From NCBI GenBank assembly GCA_029449245.1, contig JANATF010000001.1:1-64000 (forward strand): a stretch of 64,000 nucleotides of DNA. The letters run 5' to 3'. A model generated the notes under the pieces. The model had not been told where the DNA came from. It worked only from the letters and a program-made list of their open reading frames with translations, and searched no databases. The first letter of the stretch is position 1. Each line of letters begins with the position of its first letter. Both the position numbers and the translations under genes were made by a program. Positions 9,767 to 24,980 of the stretch are shown here, in pieces. Source of the DNA: Mortierella alpina. Lineage: Eukaryota > Mortierellomycota > Mortierellomycetes > Mortierellales > Mortierellaceae.

Positions 9767-10306
9767 ATGCCTCGCTCCACCTTTCTCAATCAAGACTTCT
9801 TTGTCGGTGTTCTGGCTGTCTATGGTGCCTCCGTCGCCTTCAACCGCTGGTTCCCCGAGGCCAACCTCGTTGCCGTCGATGCCCACCCTTCGTCGTATGT
9901 CCAGACCTTCAAGAACTCGTCCGACTCTGCGCTGATGCTCTATGCCGCCTACCTGGTTGCCGATATTGTCCGCGTCCTGTCCATGTCCGTGATCGAGTCT
10001 ACGCTCTTCTCGTTCGCGTTCATCGGCGATGTCTTTGAGCCATTTTCGTATGCACCCATTGTCTTTTCCCTGGTCATGGTCACAAAGGATATCCTCATGC
10101 TCGGCTGCTTGTATGCCTTCCCCGCCGCCAACGATCTGGCCGCTGCCAAGGTTGCAGAGCTCATGCCCATCTCGGTCATGATGGAACAAGGCCTGATGGT
10201 CGTCGGAGCCCTGTCCTTGGTCAAGGGTCTTTACCAGTGGGCATACGCCATCGGACGCGATAAGCGCCAGGTCATTGACAAGGAGGAGGACACCAAGACC
10301 AAGTAA
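9767..10306 (+). CDS. Small multi-pass membrane protein, unknown function
   Basis: A 179-residue protein beginning MPRSTFLNQD. Four hydrophobic segments can be seen, at roughly residues 11-28, 58-78, 95-120 and 138-158. The C-terminal tail is highly charged and lysine-rich (DKRQVIDKEEDTKTK). The open frame extends upstream, but that part translates the pyrimidine-rich leader, so the Met at 9767 after a good GCC context is preferred. I do not recognise the family. The size and topology would suit an organelle or ER membrane protein. It shares its upstream region with ferroportin. Confidence 0.65.
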   Translation: MPRSTFLNQDFFVGVLAVYGASVAFNRWFPEANLVAVDAHPSSYVQTFKNSSDSALMLYAAYLVADIVRVLSMSVIESTLFSFAFIGDVFEPFSYAPIVFSLVMVTKDILMLGCLYAFPAANDLAAAKVAELMPISVMMEQGLMVVGALSLVKGLYQWAYAIGRDKRQVIDKEEDTKTK

Positions 10307-10707
10307 AAGACTAAAAGCACCAACACAGTGTCGACGGGGACCACCTCAAGATCATCGGCGAGTGCGAGACGGACTAGCATGCGGTTCTCACTCCTTATCC
10401 GCCCCTATATATGATTTCAGGAACAACAGGAGCATGGGTTCGGTGCTAGTTCAAAGATCCCTTTTTTCTCTTCTTTTTTTTCTTTGCATACATCCCTTTC
10501 ACGCGCTTTTGCATGGTAACTCTTTTACATCGCTCCTACTCCCACTTTCTCTTGCCTCTCGTCGTTTTTACATCCATACAAATACAGTGCCTGTACATAA
10601 TTCCAAATAAGAAAACATGGTCCAAACACTCTGCACATTCCGCGCGTTATTCCTCTGTGCAACATTCGATGCATATGTTAATGGTACAAGTTGTGGTGAC
10701 AGAATAC
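10307..10707. other. Convergent 3' intergenic region
   Basis: T-rich sequence between the stop of the small membrane protein (+) and the stop of RPP30 (-). A TATATATG element lies near 10406. Short open frames only. Confidence 0.5.
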
Positions 10708-12165
10708 TCAGGACACAGACTCCTTTGGTTTTTTCTGCTTTGGCTCTCCACTGTCGTCCTTCTTGCGCTTGTTTCCCAGTTTCCACTGATCAGTCTCTGT
10801 CAGTGAAGAGACAGGGTCCACCGAGATGACAGCGCGCATTGTATTCCGACGCGTTTCTGAACCGAGAGACAATCGAGTTTTTGAGTTCATGTTAGCTTCG
10901 GCATTTGCAAAGGTCGACGACGACCATCGTAGGCACATAAACATTGACTTACCTGCATGGATTGCAACAGCACGGCAGTGAGAGCTAAGGCAGTCTTTAG
11001 CGACAGCCTGATTGAGGCCAAGTAGAGTGCCGCTAGCAACGATGTATGCGTTCGAGATATAACACTGCAATGAGACATTGTTCCTTGAAAATGTAGATGT
11101 ATCCAGGAGAGCACCAAGAGTACTTACAAGTTGACAATGTCATAGGGTCCACGCAACTCCATCGCCCTCATCGCTTGTGAACTCAAAATGATGTTTTTCC
11201 CCCTGGTAACGCGAATCAAGCTTTGCGCATTGCTGATCAGGTTCCTCCTGGCATCCGCATCTAGATGTACAAGTATCCAGACGAGTTCTCGGTTAACTCT
11301 AGCCCCACTTGTTTGTAGCCTGCAGTTAGCCATCACCATCTGGCGTCATTGAACCTGATCTCCATACCTCTAATGGCAGCTCCGTAACACAACTCGAAAT
11401 AGATGCCGCGTTCTACTGCCATGCCGACAGTCGAGTGCTTGAGGTAGAATGGTAACCGGGCTGACATATCGAGCGAGATGATGTCTACCTCAAATGTTCC
11501 ACATGCAGCCTGGAAGAGCTTTTCGTTGGTGGGTTGCACTGCAAGGATATCGTAGGAAGATACTCCAGGGTTGCCTGTGTTCTGTTTCGCAAAAGTAACC
11601 AAAGAGCAGACGATGAGCTGATGTTTTCTTTTGATAGAAATACCGACCAGGCTACTTTTGGTTCCTTACCAAGCCATAGTTTTGACTGATATCGTCCACC
11701 ACCAATGTGAGTCTCGTGTACTGCTTCAGGTTAATGCCGGGAAGGTTGATCTTTGTGATTGGGTTAACCTATGCAAACCAATATTCCACACGCAGAAAGA
11801 CATGGGTTTGTGAGTCCAGAGCGTTGTGGTGGCAGCAAAGCTAATATCCTATGTATCCAGGTTAAGCGTCGAAATGGGGGTAGGATCGTACGTGGTTGTT
11901 CGGCAGTTTTCCTGTAATCTCGTGGTTGTAGGCGACTGCTTGATATCCTACTGTGAAAAAAGTCCTCAGAGACGCGTTATTGTTTGCTCTGAGCAACACC
12001 ATTGAAGAAGGGGCGTACAGCAGAGTTGAGAATGGCTTCCTTAGCCAAGGTCAATGTCGTACAATGAACGAGCAGTTCGACCCGTTTCCTGGTCTCGAGC
12101 TGTTCCTGAGCAGCCTGGGTGGCCCCGGAGGCTGTTTGGACGGGGATGTTGAGGTCAAAGAACAT
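10708..12165 (-). CDS. RPP30: RNase P/MRP protein subunit p30 (Rpp30/Rpp1)
   Basis: Seven exons on the minus strand: 12165-12000, 11947-11892, 11768-11670, 11581-11368, 11260-11128, 11032-10953 and 10856-10708. All have GT-AG introns and consistent phase, giving 298 residues. Landmarks of the PHP-like TIM-barrel family are present: MFFDLNIP at the N-terminus, GYQAVAYNHEITGKLP, RLTLVVDD, YDILAVQPTNEKLFQ, DIISLDMSARLPFYLKH, ERGIYFELCYG, NIILSSQA and RGPYDIVNL. A basic tail (KRKKDDSGEPKQKK) ends the protein. The subunit binds the RNA of RNase P and RNase MRP, which process tRNA 5' leaders and pre-rRNA in nucleus and nucleolus. The start lies 482 bp from that of TBCD on the opposite strand, implying a shared promoter. 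Confidence 0.93.
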
Positions 12166-12647
12166 GGTCCGTGTGCAGGTGGTGATTGCGACTCGGCGTC
12201 CTCGTGTTGGGGGGGATGGGCGGTGATTCCTGGGCGCAAGGAGAGCGAGAGGATGCAGGAAAAGAAAAACCGACTCCAGTGCAAAGTGCTTCCCACCCAT
12301 TTGTTGTCCCTCAGGACTGCTTTTCCGACCGAGCGTGGCTCCAGTGCAAAGCACTGCGACTTTTCCTGAGCCTGTTTCTGCAGCACTTGTTCTCCCCTCC
12401 ACCACCCGCATGTATATAAACCATCACGCTCCATCCTCCTCCTCGCTCCTCTCGGTCCTCCCGCTCTCTTCCTTCTTCTCGTCTTTCTCGCCGCTCCTCC
12501 TCCGTTGCACCCTTGTCCCGTCGTCTCCTTAATACCCTTCTTCACGCAGCTTCCTCCTGAGGCAAGCAACCTTAGCCTCCAACAGAATAACATTGACTCC
12601 TCTCGACTACCCACGCGCTTTTCTTCAGCAGGCGTCCTTTCCCGCAC
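12166..12647. promoter_or_regulatory. Bidirectional promoter between RPP30 and TBCD
   Basis: A 482-bp gap separates two divergent starts. CCAGTGCAAAG occurs twice (about 12276 and 12341), and a TATATAAA at 12412-12419 precedes a long CT-rich leader on the TBCD side. The duplicated CCAGTGCAAAG is a candidate regulatory motif (inference). Confidence 0.6.
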
Positions 12648-17458
<4,811 letters not shown>

Positions 17459-17629
17459 GGAAATACGAAATACGAGATGTTCGAGTCCGCCGTGGTTGCT
17501 ATTAAAAGTACAACGATACCCCATGAATACATAATCTCAGAGACCTTTCAAAGCAGAGGTGGAGTTTTGCCCTGAGCACGATGGATGAACATGTAAAATA
17601 TAGGAATTGTATATTGTCGCAGCGTAAGG

Positions 17630-20600
17630 TTACAGGGCTTCGGGTTCGTAATAGTAGCAGTGAGTCCTCTCGAGAATGGTCTCGCGGATCTCACCCCAGC
17701 GCTCCCAGGGCTGGCGAACCGTCTCCCAGCGCGAGGCACCGTAGGACATGATGCTTTGGAACTGTGGCTCGCTCAGTAGCCCGTTTCGGTCCAGCGACCT
17801 CAGAATCATTTCCTTGATCTCCCACGGGAGTCCAGCAAGTGTTCCACGGGGTCCCCGTCCATGAGTAATGAGGATAGGGCACTCCTCCTCCTCCTCAGTT
17901 GTTTGCAAGGGATCCTGTCTAACCTCGTTATCAAGCGGGTTCCACGGCTCTGGATCTAAAAGGGGTACAGACAGTCCTCTATCTTGGGTCATGATGGGAG
18001 GTGTAGGCAAGCCCGTGAGGATAGAGACCGCCGTCGGAGTGAAAGGTTGTGTGGAGTCCAGGTGGTGAAAATCTAGTCTGGGCTCCTCTTGGGTATCTAC
18101 AGCGGCCTCCTTGTCGACGCCACAATGTTCAACGTTTCGTGATGCGATCTCCTGCGCGTGAGCAGGGATGTCCTTTGCAAACATGAGCAACCGACACACT
18201 ACCAGGATCTCGAAACACAACTTGCGCAACTTGGTGGTGCGCTTGAAGTTGTGCCGAACATACGTCTTGACACTGGATAAGGCAACCATAAGTTGCTGTC
18301 GATCCCGCTCCAGGTCCTGTTCGTTATGGATAGGAGGAGCGGCTATGATGCTTGCACCTGTGACGACACCCAACATTCCCCCCGCAACAGTTTCTACGCC
18401 TTGCTGTCCTTGCAGAGGAGCCGATGGTGGCACTTGCAAGGGTTGCGCTAGAGCCGCATGTGTGGGTGCGAGAACTTCACCAACAGGTGCAACTACAGCG
18501 ACAGGGGCCAGGTTTTGTACTAGCGCCGACAGGGTTTGTACCTGCTCTTGTGGCTGTTGATGCGGGTGTTGATGCGGATGCTGCTGTTGGTTCTGGTGGT
18601 ACAGGTGGTGTTGGTAATGGACGTGGTGGTAATACGGCTGGTGTTGAACGGGCTGTAGGTCCTGATGCGGCGGAGGATGCGCATAGCCGCCCATGTACAT
18701 TCCATCGTTTCCGTACATGCCCCTCGCCATGACATTCGGATGTCCATCGACATCCAAGCGAAGATCCAACAGCGACGTATTGGTGCGCACAGCATACAGC
18801 AACGAGTCCAATCCAGCTCGACTGAGCGCCACATCGTTTTCGGACAAGTCCAGTTCTTCCAAATGTCTATTCAGGCAGAGTCCCTGACTCAAGGCAAGGA
18901 TGCCCGCGTCTCCGATGCAATTGCAGCCCAAGCCAAGGACCCGCAGCGACTTGTTGACACAAAGCATGATGGCGAGCTTTAGGATCCCCGTATCGGTGAG
19001 CTGACAGTCGTACAGGTTCAAAGAGACGATCGGGCACTGGTGCGACTTGAGAGCCTCTGCAAGATAAGGCACACCTACATCCGTGACTTTGGCGCCTCGC
19101 AGATCAAGAGTCGTGATCCGGGACTGAGGTAGGACCAAAATCTTGCAAATGTCGACGCCTCCTGCAAATGAGAGCGGATTGGCCTCCATATTGATATCTT
19201 TGAGCGCCACCTCGTTGGACTCGAACGACGCGAGAATGGTGGAGGCTCCCCAGTCAGAAATCTTGTTGAACGACAAGTCGAGGTGAGTGACGACCGTTCC
19301 CAAGATAAGTTTTGCAATAGAAATGCAGCCAACGTCATTGATCTCGTTGTTTGACAGATTCAATCGCCGAATGTTGCACGCCCTATCCTTTTCGCGTCTG
19401 ACCATGATCTGTACATTTTCATGACACAACGGTTGACGGATTCTCGATTAGATAATTAGATACCATTGAGCGGCTGGCGGAAAATAAAAAAGAATGGTTA
19501 CAATTCAATCTTCAAGAACCTGTGCACGCCTTACCTGCTGGAGGGAGTGAACAGCGGTATGTCCGAGATGATTTTCACTCAGGTCGAGCTCAACCAAGGA
19601 GTCATTTTTGTAGAGACCAAAGAGTTGCACAATTCCTTCGAATCCAAGACGATTGCAGCCCAGATTCAGGTACTGGATCCTGCAGCTCCTGTCAGCCATT
19701 AAACCTCCAACCGCTTGCGCACCCCATATGCCAAGGTTGGTGTCCCAGAGATTGAGGTAGACAAGTCGTGTGTAGTACCGACTGAAAAAGAGGTCGTGGA
19801 TAGAGATGGGTGACAGGATGTTTCCGGCCAGGTTTAAGGAGATGTCGGGTCCTCCCTGGTGACTAGGTCGCCCTAATAATGCCTTGTCTTCCTCCGAGCA
19901 CACTTGTTCAAAGAATCCGTCGTGCACAGGCCCAGTCCCAGTAGGGGGAGAGAGAAGCCCCATCGTCGTTGAATGGCCTCTGCTGCTGTTATTCGGGCTT
20001 GAATTAACTGAGAGGCTGGAAGGACGTTCGCTGCAGGCGTGCATCAGATCCTGTGGCACGCCAGCTGGACTAGTCTCGAATTCCCTCACACCGACATCAC
20101 CCTGCATCCCGTGGTCATAAAGCGCTTGCAACCCATCGCTATCGCCCAGAGACGCACTTTTGCCCTCGTTTGTGTCCTTCCCCTTTCCCGAAGCATGTGC
20201 CTTTTGTTCGACCGCGGTGCTATCCTCGCTATAAATAGGATGACTCCTGTCCAGCTCAATATCAAGAGTGTGAGGGCGGAGGTGGTGACTCTCCTCTGTC
20301 GTGGTCGTTGATGCTGGTGTTGCTGCTGTAAGTGGTAGGAGGACTCCTTGTGCGAGATCCTCCTCCAGAGTGTCGTTTAGTTTAGCAAGGGCATCTGCAA
20401 TGCTGATAGGCGAAACGTGGTCATCGTACAGGATATACTTTGTCTCACTAGGAGGGAGACATTCTTCATCATCGTCCTCCTCTTCCTCCTCGTCCTGTAG
20501 CCCATGCAATCCTCCTCCGTGCGCAAGACTATCCCGCGTCGAATCCATGGCTAAAGAAAAGGACTGCAAGGCTGCTGCAGCTTCAAGAGAGACCATCTGC

Positions 20601-21475
20601 TGTTGAAAGGACTCTGGGGTGATGCTCATCTGGGTCTGTCCCTCTGCAGGAATGGCCGTTGGCCCTACTGTGGCCTGGAATAGGTCTGTGGCAAGAGAGT
20701 CGGCATAGGAGTGAGCAGACCAGGACGGATTGTATAGCGGATCGAGAGCATTGCTGTTGTTGATGTTGTTGGTCGCAGGATAGAGTGAGGCGGCAAGCAT
20801 GGCCTCGACGTGGTGATATTCTGTAGCGTCGGCATGAGCAGCGATGGAGGCTGCGACAGCAGCAGAATCTTGTTCGGTCAAGTCTTCGAGATATCCCTGG
20901 AGTTGCAAATGTGTATGGAGCGCAATGTCGTCCTTGTATTGCTCAACCTGCTCGACTTGCGAAAGTGCGCTACCTTCAGCCTTTCCTTCCTCCAAGAGGG
21001 TTGTGGTTGATGGCGAAGACGAGGGTGAAGCTGTTGCAAGTGCGCAGCTTGCTCTTGAGGTCACTGAAAGGGCAGCGTCTGACCATTCACGCAAAGGGTA
21101 TGTGGGACTGGAGGGGACAGGGGTCGGGGATGGAGGATGGACGGTCGAGTCGGGTGAGGTGGTGCTGGGGACGGTACCCTGGCGATGGCAAAGGTCCTCG
21201 GCGTCTGCACAGGTATCTTTGAAGGCTCCTTGCATGATCGCGGTATCTGAAGACATGCAAGAGCATCGACACGAGAAGGGCGAACAAGGTTAGTTCCTGG
21301 AGAGCGCACTAGCGAGAGAAGCGAGGCATGCGGGCTTGTTACCTGAGGGATGATACGTGGCGCTGTCCTCGTGCAGAGTCGGTGCGGATGTCTGGCATGG
21401 CGTCGTAGGCGCAAGAGGGGTTACAGGAGCAGAAACAAAGGACGCGGAGTCCCTCGGGGTGTGGGATGGGTCCAT
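17630..21475 (-). CDS. Large leucine-rich-repeat protein with possible C-terminal F-box
   Basis: Three exons: 21475-21343, 21246-19535 and 19408-17630, 1207 residues. Intron 1 has GTAACA, an ACTAAC branch and TCTTCAG; intron 2 has CAG|GTAAGG and TACAG. A single-exon start at 21256 is possible but would ignore the branch-containing intron. Residues 1 to about 500 are Ser/Thr/acid-rich and disordered, with an E/D run (DEEEEEDDDEE). RNI-type LRRs (LxxLDLSxNxL) lie at about 510-845, for example LVYLNLWDTNLG, IQYLNLGCNRLG, LVELDLSENHLG, IRRLNLSNNEIN and LDLSENDV. A His/Gln-rich linker and a long helix follow. Near the C-terminus, LAGLPWEIKEMILRSLDRNG resembles an F-box. LRR plus F-box would suggest an SCF substrate adaptor, but the order is reversed from usual, so this is tentative. 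Confidence 0.8.
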
Positions 21476-21900
21476 CCTGGCGACATTCCCACAGGCGACG
21501 GGTGAATCAGGCGCTTTGTTTGCAGTGGCAGCACCAGCGGTGTTCTATGGCGTTCTACAGGGGGGACAGAGACTGGGTCAAGGCGCAGGGCATGGCTCGC
21601 GGGAGGGATCAAACGCGAGGACGGAGAGAAAAGCTGATTGCGGAACGAGGACAGTGGAGAAACTAGGGTGAGAGGAAGGTGGAATGGGTTGGGAGAAAGG
21701 GAGAGTGAGGGAGAGTGAGAGAAGGGAGAGAGTGAAGGATGGAGGATGAAGATGAGGATGAGGAGATGAGGATGAGGAAAGAAGGATGCGCAACAAACAG
21801 ATGGGGCCATTCCAGCAAATATGCATCCGCACCTTGTTGTGCGTCTGGTCGGTGCGGGTCGCTCGCCTCCCGTCGCTTTGTTTGCGGCCAGTGTGCGTGC

Positions 21901-22003
21901 GAGTGCAAGGCAGCACTGCATACCACCCGTGGACAGCATACGAGTGCAAGGCAGCACTGCATACCACCCGTGGACAGCATACGAGTGCAGTGCAGCATAC
22001 GAC
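21901..22003. repeat. 41-bp direct repeat, two exact copies and a partial
   Basis: Copies at 21901-21941 and 21942-21982 appear identical, each starting GAGTGCAAGGCAGCACTGCA and ending GGACAGCATAC. A truncated, altered copy follows to about 22003. Confidence 0.9.
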
Positions 22004-22775
22004 TAACAGCCTACGGACAGACTGCATCCGCTGGATGGCCAAGAGGGGCTCCTGCATGCGAATCAGTCCATGGGTGAAGGATGGAAAGGATGAAGGAGAA
22101 GAGGACAGAGACAGAGGCAGAGAGAGGGAGAAAAGAGAGAGAGAGAGAGAGACAGAGAGGAAAAAAGAAGACTGAAAAGTGGCAGGAGCGTCGACTATGT
22201 CGCATCATAGGCTACGCGTGTCGCAGTATGGTCCGCAGCATGGTCTGCATCGCAATATACACCATGCCAGCATCTAGCATCTGGACAACGACAGCATAGA
22301 CGTACTAGACTACCACTGCACCTTTGCCTGCGTTACACCGTAGACACTCATGCGCCGGGTAAACCTGGTCCCAGGCTGTGGGTATGCTACCACTGCACAG
22401 GCATTGCACTGTACGCTGGGTGCCCTGTTGCCTGAGTGCTGTTGTGTGCATGATGATTCCCAAAAGAGGAGCTGTTCTCGTGCTAGCGACAGGGGGACAA
22501 GACGAAGGGAGGACATACTGCCGAGGCACAAGCGTAGAGACAAGGTTATCAGATACAAACAAGGGCCTGAGGGGGTTATCAGATGGCCCACTGTGCGACC
22601 TCGGCCTGGGCCACTCGCCCCGGCTCTGGCTGCGCGCCTGCAAACTGGGCAGCCACGCAGTGTCTGACAAATGCACAGAACACTGGACAAGGACAGGACT
22701 GTGGGAAGATTGCTGCAGCCAGCTGGCCTGCCCTTGCGCCCAGCCCCTGCGCCCCTATGCGAGGGGCGGGTAAAC

Positions 22776-22882
22776 ACGCACTCACTCACGCACTCACTCA
22801 CGCACTCACTCACGCACTCACTCACGCACTCACTCACGCACTCACCACTCGCTCACTCGCTCACTCACTCACTCACGCACTT
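22776..22882. repeat. 12-bp tandem repeat ACGCACTCACTC
   Basis: About six perfect copies from 22776 to about 22847 are followed by degenerate CACTCGCTCACT copies to about 22882. It is a minisatellite in the upstream region of the APD1-like gene. Confidence 0.9.
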
Positions 22883-23294
22883 ATACCATCATAGTCTGCA
22901 CACACACAGAGCAGCGACAGTGTATACTACACACACAACACACCCGCCCGCAGAAATAGCATTTCAGGATCCGCTTTTCATTCCACCAGCAACGGGCTTC
23001 ATTTCTCGCTCGGGCTGTCTTACTAGTGCTGTAGTCTCTCTCTCCTCTCTGTCCCTTTCTCTCTCTCTCTCTCACCTCACTCTCTCTTCTGTCTCTTTGC
23101 TCTTCCTCTTCCTCGTCCTCTTCCTCTTCTTCCTCCTCCTCCTCCTCTCCACTCCTTTCCTTGCTGCACCTGCTTTTGCCTGCGTGTGTCTCCCTAGACA
23201 TCTTCCCCACTCTCCGCTAGCCCCCTATCGAGTCCAACAAGTGCGCATTTCTTACTGCTGTCTCACTATTTTTTTTTTTCTTCTCCAGATGCAA

Positions 23295-23343
23295 GTAAGT
23301 TGGATTCCTATACTCATTGCCTCTCCCATTCCATCCCAAATAG
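23295..23343 (+). other. Probable 5' UTR intron of the APD1-like gene
   Basis: GATGCAA|GTAAGT at 23295 and CCAAATAG ending at 23343 bracket a 49-bp GT-AG intron. Its removal places the ATG at 23348 four bases into the next exon. An upstream ATGCAA at 23289 would be out of frame with the main protein, so it would act as a short uORF or be noncoding. Confidence 0.55.
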
Positions 23344-23347
23344 ACCA

Positions 23348-24751
23348 ATGATCATCACAACCGCCATCGCTCTCAAGCTGGCCAGGGGCCTCTTCCCCGA
23401 CCCCCAGCCAACCTCCTCACCTGCAGCCACCACCTCAGCAGCAACGGCTACAGCACAAGCAGATCCTGCAGCTCCTGCTTCTCAGGAGGCAGCCCCATCC
23501 CAAGAAGCACCTACAGAGCCAAAGAAGCCGGTAAAAGTCAACGATAGCGACAACAGTGACCAGGACAACATCCCCTACGTCTCCGCCTCCGACTGCAACG
23601 CGTGTCCCACCCCATGCCAGGACCAGGACCACCCACACTACCCATCCTACCTCAAGATCGATCAGGAAACGCCGCTCCTCAACTCCACAAGGACCTACAC
23701 TCGCCATGTTCTCATCTCGACAGGGCAGGAAGACTGGGAGGCATCCATCTACGACGACAGAGACTCACTAGCACCCTATCTCCAAAAGGCCATCGACGAA
23801 GGCCAGGAGCGCCTCAAACAAGCCAACGGGGGTATAGACCTGCCCCGGATCGTGCTCACAAACTCTTCCAGGGTCTGTGAGCACTGGGGTGGACCCGGTT
23901 GGCAAGTCATCATCCTACCTGATCACATCGTCGTCAACAACGTCACTGCCGAGCAATGCGACGACTTTTTTGAAGCCTTCCTCAAGCCTTCTGTCGGCAC
24001 TACAATCGCTCCCGGCACATCTGTGGGCACCATGACAACCTCAGCATGGGCTGTCGAGAAGGATCTCGGCCAGGAGTCTCGTCCTCAAGTCAGTAGGAAC
24101 CTATGCTCCACCACCTCCACCTCCACCTCCACCTCCACCTCCACCTCAAACTCCACCGCGAGCCCACCTCAGGACGGCAAGACCTCACTCTCCGCAGCTT
24201 ACAGCTCCTCTCACACAACCGTCACCACCACGACTGTTTCTACCACGGACTCGATCTCACTCGAACACGAACACGAACACAAACACGAGCACAAACAAAA
24301 TGGATCCGTTCATCACACTCAGCACCACCACCATGCCCCCGATCAGACACGAGAGGTCACTGCCGGCAACACGACGTTCATTGCTCACCGTTGGCAGCCC
24401 GCAGCAGCGCTCATGATTTGCTCACACAAGAAGCGCGACAAGCGCTGTGGTGTCACGGCCGCCATCCTCAAGAAAGAGTTTACACGAATCCTACGATCCA
24501 AGGATATCTATGGCGATGGCGAGGGCGATGTCGAGATCTGGCTGATCAGCCACATTGGCGGACACAAGTTTGCGGGGAACGTGATTGTCCATAAGAGCAA
24601 TGGCCTGGCTGTCTGGTACGGCCGTGTCGAGCCCTGCCATGCGGACGCTATCGTCGAGACCACGCTTGAGAAAGGGCAAGTCATCAAGGAGCTGTACCGC
24701 GGCAGCATGATGGGCAGCTTTGATCCGCATCATAAGAAGACGGCCTGGTAA
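23348..24751 (+). CDS. APD1: Apd1/sucrase-ferredoxin-like thioredoxin-fold Fe-S protein
   Basis: A 467-residue protein. The C-terminal domain has C-x8-C (CSHKKRDKRC) and H-x3-H (HIGGHKFAGN), the four ligands of the bis-histidinyl [2Fe-2S] cluster known from yeast Apd1/Aim32. WYGRVEP and a C-terminal tryptophan (KKTAW) also fit that family, where a terminal Trp serves cytosolic Fe-S assembly targeting. The N-terminal half has YVSASDCNACPTPCQ and RHVLISTGQEDWEASIYD, the first thioredoxin-like lobe. Between the lobes is a low-complexity insertion rich in Ser/Thr (TSTSTST) and in His/Glu (EHEHEHKHEHK), which may bind metal. The start at 23348 follows a 5' UTR intron; upstream in-frame codons lack ATG. 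Likely cytosolic; Apd1 is linked to redox and metal tolerance in yeast. Confidence 0.87.
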   Translation: MIITTAIALKLARGLFPDPQPTSSPAATTSAATATAQADPAAPASQEAAPSQEAPTEPKKPVKVNDSDNSDQDNIPYVSASDCNACPTPCQDQDHPHYPSYLKIDQETPLLNSTRTYTRHVLISTGQEDWEASIYDDRDSLAPYLQKAIDEGQERLKQANGGIDLPRIVLTNSSRVCEHWGGPGWQVIILPDHIVVNNVTAEQCDDFFEAFLKPSVGTTIAPGTSVGTMTTSAWAVEKDLGQESRPQVSRNLCSTTSTSTSTSTSTSNSTASPPQDGKTSLSAAYSSSHTTVTTTTVSTTDSISLEHEHEHKHEHKQNGSVHHTQHHHHAPDQTREVTAGNTTFIAHRWQPAAALMICSHKKRDKRCGVTAAILKKEFTRILRSKDIYGDGEGDVEIWLISHIGGHKFAGNVIVHKSNGLAVWYGRVEPCHADAIVETTLEKGQVIKELYRGSMMGSFDPHHKKTAW

Positions 24752-24980
24752 AAAATAAAATAATAAAAAAAAGGTCGCAGAGAACTATCCATAGACGATG
24801 CCACCGTTGGACGACAAGAGGGGGTCTTCACCTACAGCAGTAGGCTAATAAACATTTACCCTTCCTCTTGGCCAAATAGCCATTGACAACAGAAAGGTCT
24901 CCGTTTTTCATGTCGTGCTTCGTTTTTTATATGTTCATGTATGCCTGCCGAGAGTTTTCCTGAAAGTGATAAAAGACTTT

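Larger units (their letters stand above)
21476..23288. other. Long intergenic region with simple repeats
   Basis: This 1.8-kb stretch carries no supported gene. Candidate open frames are repeat translations. It holds the promoter of the LRR gene (minus) and of the APD1-like gene (plus). Contents include purine-rich runs at 21665-21785 and 22080-22175, a 41-bp direct duplication, a 12-bp repeat, and CT-rich runs at 23035-23150 leading to the next gene. Confidence 0.55.

Noticed and set aside
9689-10189. 166-codon minus open frame
   Set aside because: Antisense shadow of the small membrane protein gene.
22671-23351. 226-codon + open frame with T-H-S-L repeats
   Set aside because: Product of the 12-bp minisatellite and CT-rich leader; no ordered sequence.
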